From: Lachnospiraceae bacterium
GTDB lineage: Bacteria; Bacillota; Clostridia; Lachnospirales; Lachnospiraceae
Direction: 5' to 3'
Assembly: GCA_900168235.1 (NCBI GenBank)
Contig: FUZG01000014.1
Location: 60,350-113,576 of the forward strand
Length of the DNA: 53,227 nucleotides
Part shown: one piece after another, positions 1 through 8,483 of the stretch
How the letters are laid out: each line of letters starts with the position of its first letter
Position numbering within the stretch: position 1 is the first letter of the stretch
Translations under genes and position numbers: made by a program
Notes under the pieces: generated by a model
The model's input: the letters and a program-made list of their open reading frames with translations, nothing else
The model's database searches: none
Told to the model about the DNA's origin: nothing

Positions 1-641
1 TCTACTGGCATCTCAGGCATTTCTGCCTCTGCCGGTGCTTCTGCCATCATCGCCGCCATTGCGTCGGGTGTGATTGCATCGGGTGATATCGCATCCACTG
101 GCATTTCAGGCATCGCTGCCTCTCCGGGCGCTTCTGCCATCATCGCCGCCATCGCGTCGGGTGTGATTGCATCGGGTGAAATTGCATCTACTGGCATCTC
201 GGGCATTGCTGCCTCTGCCGGTGCTTCTGCCATCATCGCCGCCATCGCATCGGGCGCGATTGCATCTACTGGCATCTCGGGCATTGCTGCTTCTGCCGGC
301 GCTTCCGTCATCATCGCCGCCATTGCGTCGGGTGAAAGCGCATCGGGCGCGATCGCATCTGCTGGCATTTCGGGCATTGCTGCTTCTGCAGGTGCTTCTG
401 CCATCATTGCTGCCATTGCGTCGGGTGAAAGCGCATCGGGCGCGATTGCATCTACTGGCATTTCAGGCATCGCTGCCTCTGCGGGTGCATCTGCCATCAT
501 CGCCGCCATCGCGTCAGGCGAAATCGCATCCGTAGGCATTTCGGACATTGCTGCTTCTGCTGGTGCCTCTGCCATCATCGCTGCCATTGCATCGGGTGAG
601 ATCGCATCTACTGGCATTTCGGGCATTACCGCATCAGGTGC
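1..641 (-). repeat. In-frame tandem repeat, units of 78 or 93 bp
   Basis: At least seven consecutive units encode 26 or 31 residues each. The 31-residue form carries an extra 5-residue insert (ALSPD or AITPD class) after 'DAIAPD' or 'DAISPD'. Unit lengths are multiples of three, so gains and losses keep the frame. Units differ mainly by synonymous and conservative changes (S/A, V/A/T, E/D). The array continues past the window edge, so copy number is unknown. Confidence 0.85.
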
Positions 642-1091
642 AATCGCATCAACAGGCATCTCCGACACCACTTCAGGTGCTGCTGCCTCTACAGTTACAG
701 CCTCCGGCATAATCTCAGGCATCGCTTCCACTGGCATTTCACTAAAACGGTCCATGATATCTGCACCGATCGCCATAGGTGAAGCAACATATTCATCTAA
801 GCTATTTGTCGCCTGATATATATCTTTCACCGCGCTCTTAAATCCAACTGTATCCAGTTTTCTCCAATTTTCCCTGTCTGTATTATCAAGCGCAGCAGCC
901 AGAATCTTTGTATCTTCCTTGATATTTCTGCCTGCTTTCGCTGCTTTATCCAGATTTCTCATGCGGCAAAGATCCGTCTCTGGTCTATCGAGAAGGTGCT
1001 GCAGAAAATGCCCATCTTCCAAAAAACCATGATACAGAGTTTCGATATAATTATTGAATGCCACATCATCCATGATATATTGTTCGCCCAT
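1..1091 (-). CDS. Repetitive Met/Ala/Pro-rich acidic protein (C-terminus beyond the window)
   Basis: Reading the minus strand from an ATG at 1091 gives 363 open codons with no stop before the left edge. A GGAGG ribosome site (1097-1101) lies 8 nt upstream, which fixes the start. Residues 1-116 are a non-repetitive, mostly helical domain beginning MGEQYIMDDVAF. From about residue 117 the protein becomes tandem repeats built on 'MPEMPVDAI', 'SPDAMAAMM' and 'AEAPAEAA'. No signal peptide or membrane segment is visible. I do not recognise the family. The composition suggests an extended or weakly helical acidic, methionine-rich arm. The open plus-strand frames over the same bases come from the repeat and are not genes. 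The strand call is firm; the function is unknown. Confidence 0.8.
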   Translation of the reverse strand, partial: MGEQYIMDDVAFNNYIETLYHGFLEDGHFLQHLLDRPETDLCRMRNLDKAAKAGRNIKEDTKILAAALDNTDRENWRKLDTVGFKSAVKDIYQATNSLDEYVASPMAIGADIMDRFSEMPVEAMPEIMPEAVTVEAAAPEVVSEMPVDAIAPDAVMPEMPVDAISPDAMAAMMAEAPAEAAMSEMPTDAISPDAMAAMMADAPAEAAMPEMPVDAIAPDALSPDAMAAMMAEAPAEAAMPEMPADAIAPDALSPDAMAAMMTEAPAEAAMPEMPVDAIAPDAMAAMMAEAPAEAAMPEMPVDAISPDAITPDAMAAMMAEAPGEAAMPEMPVDAISPDAITPDAMAAMMAEAPAEAEMPEMPV

Positions 1092-1427
1092 CTTTGCCTC
1101 CTTAAATGACATCCAGCGCCCCTAAAAAACACCGATAGGCGCAGTACCCCCTTTTAAAACACCTAACAAAACATACGAAAAAATGCTCTCTGCTCCACGA
1201 AGCATCAACGTACACACAAAAAGGTATTTGCAATTATTTATCCACATCTGAAATCGGCAAAAATCTTATTCTTCTTAATAACATGACCGATATTAGTACA
1301 ATCTTCATGTACAAATTCTGCCAAGAATAATCCTAACTCCTCTGTTACATTTTTTGCACCTGTAAAACAAAAACATATGTTGTAAGATAAAATCAGTCAT
1401 AATAAAGTCATTCAGTTAAGGAGCAAA
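1092..1427. other. Intergenic region with a short coding-like remnant
   Basis: No complete gene is present. On the minus strand, 1238-1376 stays open with a protein-like reading (TGAKNVTEELGLFLAEF, then VHEDCTNIGHVIKKNK) ending at a TAA at 1238-1240, but there is no start codon and the frame cannot be followed further upstream. It could be the tail of a lost gene. The rest is A+T-rich and probably holds the promoters of the two flanking, divergently read genes. Confidence 0.4.
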
Positions 1428-2732
1428 ATGGGAACATATCTGAATCCAGGAAAAACTTCATTTGAAGAAGCGGTTAATTCCGAGATTTTTATTGATAAAA
1501 CAGAGATAATCTCTTTTCTGAATACAGTAGTCCGAACAAAACAAAAATATGTCAGCGTCTCACGACCCAGACGATTCGGAAAAACAATGGCTGCTGACAT
1601 GATCTGTTCTTATTACGACAGGACTTCCGACAGCAGGGCCTTATTCGAGCGCTTAAATATTTCCAGTTCCACCTCTGTATTTAATAAAAATGAATGGGAT
1701 TTATACCTTGGAAAATTTGATGTCATCAGACTTGTTATGACCAAATTTTTTAAGAAATCACTGACAGTAGAGCAATCTCTGGACACAATGCAGCGTATGG
1801 TCATCCGTGACATAAAGAAAGAGTATCCTGACGCAGATTTATTTAATGATGCAGATCTCCTGCAGACTATAGAAGATATATACTCTCAAAACAATTAACA
1901 AGTTGTTATCGTTATTGACGAGTGGGACGCTTTATTCAGAGAAAAACCCGCTGATAAAGATGGGCAGATAACCTACCTGGACTTTCTCCGCGACTTATTA
2001 AAGGACAATTCCAATATTGCACTCGCCTACATAACAGGTATACTGCCTATCAAAAAATACGGAAAACACTCTGCCCTTAATATGTTTACGGAATATTCCA
2101 TGATGTTTCCCAGACAACTTGCTCAATTTACAGGATTTACGGAAGACGAAGTAAAACTCCTATGCAATCAGTATGGACGGGATTATTCATCCATCAAAAA
2201 CTGGTACGATGGTTACGAAGTAAGCGATGTTGTCCCACCTGATCCTGACTATAGAGAGCTAAAAAATACCGGTGAAAGTCCTGCCGGCAAAAAGTTCAGT
2301 CTTTTTAATCCCTTATCCGTTGTCGAGGCAGTTACAACCGGAGTTATAAAAGATTATTGGAATAAAACAGAAACCTACGAAGCCCTAGCTGATTTTATCC
2401 GTCGTGACTATGATGGTCTAAAAGAAGCCGTTACACTGTTAATGGATGGTGCAAGGCTAAAAATAGATACTTCCACATACCAAAATGATATGACCACTTT
2501 TATCGGAAAGGATGATATTCTTTCATTACTGATTCATTTAGGATATTTGGGATATGATGATACATCAAGTGAAGTCTATATTCCAAACAATGAAATCCTT
2601 GACGAATTTAAAATTTCTTGCCATTTCAAAACCCACATTAAACAATCCGCTATTGTTCCACATCCAAACACAACGAAAGGGCACCCCTACTTTCTGAGCA
2701 CAAAAGTAGAGATACCCTTTAGATATCATTGA
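1428..2732 (+). pseudogene. AAA-ATPase-like / PD-(D/E)XK nuclease-type protein, broken
   Basis: The first part (1428-1898) has the N-terminus of the AAA-ATPase_like family (PF09820), with a 'SRPRRFGKT' Walker A region near residue 46. An in-frame TAA at 1896-1898 stops it. The same frame continues immediately with 'QVVIVIDEWDALF', the Walker B region, and stays open to 2732. One nonsense change therefore splits the ATPase core. The reading after about residue 395 ('EILDEF') no longer looks like the family, and the usual C-terminal nuclease domain (PF08011) is missing, so the 3' end is also lost. Intact members are about 550-600 residues. They are common, often multicopy proteins of uncertain role in gut Firmicutes and Bacteroidetes. 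Confidence 0.85.
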
Positions 2733-2910
2733 TATATTTTATTGTAGTAAAGCCGGACAGGCATAAATTATACGACTGTCTGCAAAATTGTTAATGCTCT
2801 CATAATGCTTATCAATGCATCTCCTATAAATTTACGCTAGGCGCACGAGTGCTATTTTAACAATCGCAGACACAGCAGAGCAAGTTCATTTTTGTATACA
2901 ACCCGACGGA

Positions 2911-3285
2911 TCAGATTCTCTCACTAAGAATCTTCACCGCATTTCTCACGCAGTCATCGCACTCGCAGAGGACCTTTCCTGTTTTGATACCTTTAAGGTC
3001 TCCGCAGATAGTCGCACCGCATTTTTCGTTAAATTCCTGAAGCATTTCCTTTGACTGAGCTACTGTAGGCTTTCCTGAAGTGTTATTCAGTCCGAGCACC
3101 ATATTTGCACCGATGAGTGCTCCGCAGGTTGCCTGCATACATCCCATACCTGCTCCAAATCCTGAGCCAAGAGCCTTTAACTGCTCATCCGTCATGCCTG
3201 TCTTGTCCTCAAAAGCCTTGAGAACTGCCTGACAACAGTTATAACCACTGTGCTTATATTCAACCGCCTGTTCTGATCTTTCCAT
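2911..3285 (-). CDS. C_GCAxxG_C_C family redox protein
   Basis: This 124-residue protein matches the C_GCAxxG_C_C family (PF09719). It has an N-terminal 'GYNCCQAV', a glycine-rich 'GFGAGMGCMQATCGAL' centre, then 'CGATICGDL' and a C-terminal 'CECDDC'. The many ordered cysteines suggest metal or cluster binding or disulfide chemistry, but no reaction is established for the family. An AGGAGA ribosome site precedes the ATG. It is the last gene of a minus-strand run with the ferredoxin and the membrane iron-sulfur protein, 20 nt after the latter, which supports a role in electron transfer. Confidence 0.85.
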   Translation of the reverse strand: MERSEQAVEYKHSGYNCCQAVLKAFEDKTGMTDEQLKALGSGFGAGMGCMQATCGALIGANMVLGLNNTSGKPTVAQSKEMLQEFNEKCGATICGDLKGIKTGKVLCECDDCVRNAVKILSERI

Positions 3286-3305
3286 GATTTTCTCCTATCA
3301 ATAAT

Positions 3306-3881
3306 TCAATCCTTACTGTTTCTTAATCGGCAGATTCCCTGCGTCATTGTACCCATGGGGCAAAAAGTGCACCAGCTCCTTGGTCTGTAGAGCTTCATCA
3401 CTATAAGACCAATGAGTGTGGAAGTCAGCATCATGCTGTAAAAGCCAAAACTGAACTGTGCCACCCAATCAGGAACCCATCCCGCAGTGTATGCCCAGTT
3501 CCACGGCACACGGAACGTCCAGAAAAGCTTCAGAGCCTGACGAAGCCCCTGTGCTCCCGCAGCCACCAGATATGTCTGATAAAGCATGGTTCCAAACATT
3601 GTCATAAAAAATGCAAGGAAACCGTATCTAAAATACTTTGATGACATCCATCCGGGCGCAGGTCTTTTTCCTGAAAACTTCAGCTTCTTTCCAAGAAACC
3701 TGAAAAGCTTACCTCTCCCGCAGTACTGATTGCAAAAAGCCTTATTTCCGCCAAATATCGCAAGAAGCAAAGGCAGTATAAAGTCTATCATCCCGAGCCA
3801 CGCAAAGAGGATATTAAAAAATCCCAGCGAAAAATAGACGATAGGCCAGATCCAGAGGTAGTCCGTCCACTTCTTTTTCAT
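3306..3881 (-). CDS. Membrane 4Fe-4S protein, NapH/polyferredoxin-like
   Basis: The chosen start (ATG at 3881, reading MKKKWTDYLW) gives 191 residues. It overlaps the ferredoxin stop by one base (TGATG) and has GGAGGTGG upstream, indicating translational coupling. A longer frame exists but is unsupported. At least four hydrophobic segments are visible. Two cysteine clusters, 'CNQYCGRGKLF' and 'WCTFCPMGTMTQGIC', resemble those of NapH/CcoG-type membrane proteins (Fer4_5, PF12801). It probably passes electrons between the adjacent ferredoxin and a membrane or quinone partner. The donor and acceptor cannot be named from sequence. Confidence 0.8.
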   Translation of the reverse strand: MKKKWTDYLWIWPIVYFSLGFFNILFAWLGMIDFILPLLLAIFGGNKAFCNQYCGRGKLFRFLGKKLKFSGKRPAPGWMSSKYFRYGFLAFFMTMFGTMLYQTYLVAAGAQGLRQALKLFWTFRVPWNWAYTAGWVPDWVAQFSFGFYSMMLTSTLIGLIVMKLYRPRSWCTFCPMGTMTQGICRLRNSKD

Positions 3882-4075
3882 CACACCACCTCCATGATCT
3901 CGATACAACCTACAGGACAACTTCCTGCACATAAAGCGCATCCGACGCAGAGCTCAGTATCAACAACTGCCGCGATGCCCTTTTTTACACGGATCGCACT
4001 TCTCGGGCACTCATTCATACATTCACCGCATGCAACGCATCTGCCCGCGTCAACAGATGCTTTTCTCTTAGCCAT
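3881..4075 (-). CDS. 2[4Fe-4S] ferredoxin
   Basis: This small protein has 64 residues and two classic cluster motifs, 'CVACGECMNECP' and 'CVGCALCAGSCP'. I chose the ATG at 4075 (MAKRKAS) because GGAGG lies 8 nt before it; an ATG five codons earlier would place the ribosome site inside the gene. It is a soluble low-potential electron carrier. Its stop codon overlaps the start of the membrane iron-sulfur gene, so the two proteins are likely made together and act as partners. Confidence 0.9.
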   Translation of the reverse strand: MAKRKASVDAGRCVACGECMNECPRSAIRVKKGIAAVVDTELCVGCALCAGSCPVGCIEIMEVV

Positions 4076-4193
4076 AACAGATTCCTCCAATGATTAAGCG
4101 TAATATACAAAAACTCCTGCTTTCGGAATTCATTCTAACCGATTTCAGGAGCCTTGCATACAATATAATTGCAATTTATAAAATTTTAACTGA

Positions 4194-4652
4194 TCAATTT
4201 TTGACCGGATGCTCTTTAATGTACTGCTCAAGAAGCTCTGCTGCATCACCGACGATCTCTGCACAGGGTCTCTTTTTGTAGTATTCCTCTGTACGTGCCT
4301 CAGGTGTTGAAACATCATGCTTCACGCTGAGTCCCAGCATCTCACGGCAAATAATGGAACCATGCTCTTCCTCAAATTTATGAGCAAGTTCCTGTATTCC
4401 GGCATAGTGATCTGCCTTTACATCACCTGTTTCCGGACCATCGTATCCGTAAAGGATACCTGCAACCATAAACATTCCTGTAACCGAACCACAGACTTCT
4501 CTCAAACGTCCCATTCCGCCGCCAAAGGAGGAAGCCAGACTCATCATTGTCTTTTCATCTGCCGGGATCATGTCCATAAAGGTCTTTACCAAAGCCTGTG
4601 AACAATTATATCCCTTCTTAAAATTTTCAATCGCAATTTCTCTTCTTGTCAA
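4194..4652 (-). CDS. C_GCAxxG_C_C family redox protein, second copy
   Basis: A second, more divergent member of the family, with 'GYNCSQALV', 'SFGGGMGRLREVCG', 'SIICREMLG' and a single late cysteine in 'RPCAEIV'. I prefer a TTG start at 4652: AGGTGG lies 5 nt before it, and the resulting MTRREIAIENFKKGYNCSQ lines up with the other copy. A GTG at 4661 is the alternative. The gene lies 118 nt upstream of the ferredoxin on the same strand. The two copies differ in their C-terminal cysteines, so they may not be interchangeable. Confidence 0.8.
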   Translation of the reverse strand: MTRREIAIENFKKGYNCSQALVKTFMDMIPADEKTMMSLASSFGGGMGRLREVCGSVTGMFMVAGILYGYDGPETGDVKADHYAGIQELAHKFEEEHGSIICREMLGLSVKHDVSTPEARTEEYYKKRPCAEIVGDAAELLEQYIKEHPVKN

Positions 4653-4819
4653 AGTAACCACCTGCCTGTTTCAGATTTCTAAAAAAGCCGTAAAGCTCAT
4701 CCACAAGCCTTAATAATACACTTTTGGGAATCCCCAGTCCAGCAAAAAACCCCCGACAGGCACCCCCGCCGAGGACTTTTGCAAAGAAGTTTGAAATATA
4801 ATAATGAAGTTGAGTTGTA

Positions 4820-6169
4820 TCAGCCAATTCCACCGTAAATTGCTCCGAGGATAAGCGCCGCGATACATGCAATTACATATACGTACTTGCCGATCGCAAA
4901 CCATCTCTCACCAAGAGGTTTCGCACATCCGCGATTAACTTCCTTTAAGACATATTTCTTTCCGAATACCCAGAAGAACATCAGACCTGCAAGAGCAGCT
5001 CCGAGCGGGCAGATATAGATAGAAACCACATCCATCCATTCAGAAACAATACCCTGTATAACAAGTCCCACAACTGTTCCTACAACACCTATAGCCACAA
5101 CAGCCTTCACTCGGCTAAGTCCGAACTGCTGCTGGAGAGTTGCAACCGGTGCCTCGAAAAGATTGACCAGGGAACTCAGGCCTGCAAAAATAACGCAAAG
5201 ATAAAATACCATTGCAACTACGCGTCCGCCCGGCATGCTGTTCATAACATTTACAAGATAAATGAACATAAGTCCGGGACCGCCTGACTCAAGCTGGGAA
5301 CCGGTTGTTGCGATAGCAGGGATCATCAAAAATGCTGCGATAAGAGCTGCAATAGTGTCAAAAAGCGCAATGTTTACTGCTGCTGCAGGCACATCTTCAT
5401 CAGATCCCAGATACGAACCATATATAACAGTTCCGTTTCCGGCGATCGAAAGTGAGAAAAATGCCTGTCCAAATGCAAAAATCCAAAGCCTCGGGTCCGC
5501 AAGTCCTGCAGGGTTTACGGTAAAGATATACTTATAACCTGCAGCTGCCCCCGGCTGGAAAGCTACATAGATTGCAAGTGCAACAAGCATTGCAAAAAGT
5601 AACGGCATCATGACCTTATTAGCCTTTTCAATACCATCGGCAATTCCAAATGCCATGATAGCAAAGGTAATAGCCATTCCCACAACGAGCCATACATTAT
5701 TGCCCCACGCCGATGCAGTAGCACCAAACGTTCCACCTATCTGATCCATGTCAGTTCCCATAGCATAGATCTGTCCGGAAAAAGCCATGACCAGATACTT
5801 AACTATCCATCCAACTACACAGGAATATCCTATTGCAAGTGCCATAGAACCAATAACTGGTATGAGACCGATCATTTCACCGAGTCTCTTGCCTTTGCCA
5901 GCTTCTTCCGTAGCCTTTCCAAAGGCACCGATCGGACCACATCCTGTGCTTCGTCCGAGAGCAATTTCCCCAACCACTCCCGTGCGTCCGATCAGAATAA
6001 CGAAAATAAAATACGGGATCAGAAATGTCATTCCTCCCCAGGCGGAAACAAGTACCGGGAATCTCCATAAATTTCCCATACCTACTGCCGAACCTACGCA
6101 GGCAAGCACAAAACCGATCTTCGAATCAAATCCATCTTTCACAACAGGCTCATTCGTATTTGCGATCAT
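4820..6169 (-). CDS. Neurotransmitter:sodium symporter (NSS) family amino acid transporter, TnaT-like
   Basis: This 449-residue, strongly hydrophobic protein has the family signature 'GSAVGMGNLWRFP' near its N-terminus, which lines the sodium and substrate site in the LeuT fold. About 11-12 membrane spans are apparent. I chose the ATG at 6169 because GGGAGG lies 7 nt upstream. It follows the tryptophanase gene on the same strand after 160 nt. Bacterial NSS proteins of this type include the tryptophan transporter TnaT, so sodium-driven tryptophan import is the most likely role. The substrate is inferred from context. Confidence 0.85.
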   Translation of the reverse strand: MIANTNEPVVKDGFDSKIGFVLACVGSAVGMGNLWRFPVLVSAWGGMTFLIPYFIFVILIGRTGVVGEIALGRSTGCGPIGAFGKATEEAGKGKRLGEMIGLIPVIGSMALAIGYSCVVGWIVKYLVMAFSGQIYAMGTDMDQIGGTFGATASAWGNNVWLVVGMAITFAIMAFGIADGIEKANKVMMPLLFAMLVALAIYVAFQPGAAAGYKYIFTVNPAGLADPRLWIFAFGQAFFSLSIAGNGTVIYGSYLGSDEDVPAAAVNIALFDTIAALIAAFLMIPAIATTGSQLESGGPGLMFIYLVNVMNSMPGGRVVAMVFYLCVIFAGLSSLVNLFEAPVATLQQQFGLSRVKAVVAIGVVGTVVGLVIQGIVSEWMDVVSIYICPLGAALAGLMFFWVFGKKYVLKEVNRGCAKPLGERWFAIGKYVYVIACIAALILGAIYGGIG

Positions 6170-6329
6170 CGAGTAACCTCCCAATTATATCATTACCTGT
6201 CCATAATTATCCATGTGGAAATAATTCTCGTTATTTCAACGATCTGTCATATCAACATAGCGGTCTTCCCGGTCGCATCGAGAAAACCGCCAGTTCTATG
6301 TACGCTTTATTTAGTTTTTAATAAAAGTC

Positions 6330-8036
6330 TTATTTTCTCTTTTTCTCCTGCTCCTTCTCCCATTCTGTCCAATATGAATAGTCGAGTCCGTCTGCCAGCT
6401 CTTCCTTCTTCGGTGCATACGGCTCAAGCCATGCATGGAAGTGTCGCATCGGAAGAGTATGACCAAATGTGATCTTGAGATTCGGAATAGTGTCACGATC
6501 TTTATAAAGCTGGGTCAGCGCTGCAACTATGTATTCCATGTGCTGTTTGCTGAACTGGCTTCTGTTTATAGCGAGACGTACAACGTTACAAACCTCTGCC
6601 TGCTGTTCAGGAGTCTTCAGATCATACTCCATTGAGAAGTCTCCGAGCTCTGAGCAGCGGATACCATAACGGTGTACCATTTCAAGAGAAAGTGCCTCTC
6701 CTGCAAAACTCTCGTGTCCTCTCTTGTAATTAAAGAACTTATCAACGTCGATATATACGCCGTGTCCGCCTGCCGGCTGAACAACAGGTACACCATTTTT
6801 TGTAAGCTCATCAGCTAAGAACTGGCACTGACGTACTCTCTCATCCTGATACTCAAATCTCTGTTCCTCGTAAAGACCCTGGCAGAGAGCCATGATATCG
6901 TGACCGGACATTCCGCCATAAGAATCATTTCCGTATGCAGATATCTGACGAACCTTTAAGAGATGTCCAATATCAGTCTTTACGGTTCCGTCCTCGTTAA
7001 ACTCTGAGAACTTCTTCCAGAAGAGACCTTTGTCTCTGAATGCCAGAAGTCCGCCCATGTTTGCATGACCATTCTTCTTAAGAGAAGCAGATACAACATC
7101 GAAATATGAGAACATTTCCTTAGCGATCTCAGGAATGGACTTATCTCTGTATCCAGGCTCATTCATCTTGATAAAGTAGCAGTTCTCAGCCCATCTTGCA
7201 CCATCCATAACGAACGGGATGTCATACTTATGAGCAAGCTTTGCAGTCTCACGGATACTATGCATGGAAACAGCCTGTCCACATACAGAGTTATTTGTAA
7301 CTGTTGTGTAGATAAGAGGAATACTGTCTACTCCAACTGCATCGATAAGCTGCTGGAGCTTATCAAGATCCATATCACCCTTAAACGGATTCACATCGTA
7401 TTTTCCGCTTTCCGGTACTTCAAAGAGGATTTCCTTATGGAACAGGTTGCGGGGAACGCTTCCCATCTGCTTGATATTTCCCTCAGTCGTATCGAAATGT
7501 GCGTTTGAAGGGATGACAAACTGCTTACCCGGCCATTTTTTTGCAAATACAGGCTTCAGCACATCAAAAAGAAGTGACTCTGCGCATCGTCCCTGCGGAA
7601 CGATAAATGTATTCGGACGGGAAAGCTGATACTGACCGCCGTTGATGAAGCCGCCCTCATGATCAACAAGGTAAACATCATCCATCATCTTCTCAACATC
7701 GTCGCGATCAACGCCTTCTTTCATATAATTGATAAGACGCTTCTGATTGTCACCGCGCTCCCAGACATCTCTGAAAGCATCGAGAAGAACGTAGTAACCC
7801 TTGTTTCGTCCATAGGACTCATCTGCAAGGAACATTGCAGCCCACTGTGTATCAGTCATGGAAGTTGTTCCGGAATCAGAAAGACAGTCAACATAGAGCA
7901 TGCCTGCCGGAAATGCAAATTCATTATAATGAGTTGCTTCCAGTGCTCTCTGCCTCTGCTCTGCCGTAACGGTGGGAACCTCACGGACTACATGTGTCCA
8001 TGACTTTGGTGCTTCGATATCCAACTTGTACTCCAT
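6330..8036 (-). CDS. tnaA: Tryptophanase (tryptophan indole-lyase), long form
   Basis: A 568-residue PLP-dependent beta-eliminating lyase (PF01212). It splits L-tryptophan to indole, pyruvate and ammonia. Recognisable stretches include 'DSGTTSMT', 'PQGRCAESLLF', 'TTVTNNSVCGQ', 'VMDGARWAENCYF', the lysine region 'SLKKNGHANMGGLL' and 'SYGGMSG'. Two positions favour tryptophanase over tyrosine phenol-lyase: Asp in 'HFDTTEG' and His in the C-terminal 'MRHFHAW'. The ATG at 8036 has GGAGG upstream; a longer frame to 8207 has no ribosome site. It is about 100 residues longer than E. coli TnaA, partly through an insert before 'FIVPQGR'. It is divergent from a regulator and followed by a transporter. 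Confidence 0.85.
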   Translation of the reverse strand: MEYKLDIEAPKSWTHVVREVPTVTAEQRQRALEATHYNEFAFPAGMLYVDCLSDSGTTSMTDTQWAAMFLADESYGRNKGYYVLLDAFRDVWERGDNQKRLINYMKEGVDRDDVEKMMDDVYLVDHEGGFINGGQYQLSRPNTFIVPQGRCAESLLFDVLKPVFAKKWPGKQFVIPSNAHFDTTEGNIKQMGSVPRNLFHKEILFEVPESGKYDVNPFKGDMDLDKLQQLIDAVGVDSIPLIYTTVTNNSVCGQAVSMHSIRETAKLAHKYDIPFVMDGARWAENCYFIKMNEPGYRDKSIPEIAKEMFSYFDVVSASLKKNGHANMGGLLAFRDKGLFWKKFSEFNEDGTVKTDIGHLLKVRQISAYGNDSYGGMSGHDIMALCQGLYEEQRFEYQDERVRQCQFLADELTKNGVPVVQPAGGHGVYIDVDKFFNYKRGHESFAGEALSLEMVHRYGIRCSELGDFSMEYDLKTPEQQAEVCNVVRLAINRSQFSKQHMEYIVAALTQLYKDRDTIPNLKITFGHTLPMRHFHAWLEPYAPKKEELADGLDYSYWTEWEKEQEKKRK

Positions 8037-8058
8037 TATTAATACCTCCTGATAAAAA

Positions 8059-8138
8059 ATTCTCATTTCGAAAATGCTTTTATCAACTATCGGGACATTT
8101 TCTGATAATAAATTATCATTTTGATAAATTTGTGTCAA
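8059..8138 (-). promoter_or_regulatory. tnaA promoter with overlapping palindrome
   Basis: On the minus strand a -35 box TTGACA lies at 8138-8133. The palindrome TTATCA-TTT-TGATAA occupies 8113-8127, overlapping the likely -10 region (GATAAT at 8117-8112 with a 15-nt spacer, or TAATTT with 17). A 9-mer ATTCTCATT follows at 8059-8067. Both motifs recur in front of the divergent regulator gene, so this is a plausible operator. The exact transcription start is not determinable here. Confidence 0.55.
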
Positions 8139-8405
8139 TATTGTTTTTGTATATATTGTGTATTTAAATTGACGTAATTTAACATTCTGTTGTATATTAT
8201 GCTGCATTAATCAATTAACGCGTTGAACAGTGTGTCTATTATATTGCCAACAATGCCCGACTCTCTTGAGAAATATTTTATCAATCCGATCATTGCACTA
8301 TCTGCGCGTACAATCTTTTATCATTCAATAGTTTTTACATCTGCATCTCCCACGCTTGCGATTGATTTTTAGCCGATTTTCACTATAATCAAACTATACA
8401 GTCTT

Positions 8406-8451
8406 ATTCTCATTTTATTTTTATCATTGATAATGAGAATTATCATGATAA
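8406..8451 (+). promoter_or_regulatory. Palindromic operator cluster upstream of the YheO-type regulator
   Basis: Three nested signals are seen: an inverted repeat ATTCTCATT (8406-8414) / AATGAGAAT (8432-8440), a 13-bp palindrome TTATCA-T-TGATAA (8421-8433), and a perfect 12-bp palindrome TTATCATGATAA (8440-8451). They end 32 nt before the regulator start. The same half-sites occur at the tnaA promoter, which suggests one regulator acting on both sides. Confidence 0.55.
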
Positions 8452-8483
8452 GGATGTATTCTGCTCCTGAAAGGAGATCCTAT

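Noticed and set aside
70-816. Long plus-strand frame rich in Ile/Ala/Ser/Gly
   Set aside because: It is the complement of the minus-strand repeat gene, has no ribosome site, and loses its repeat pattern where the minus-strand protein's unique domain begins.
6260-6292. Terminator between tnaA and the NSS gene
   Set aside because: GCGGTTTTC / GAAGACCGC can pair, but there is no T run on either strand; the two genes are likely co-transcribed.
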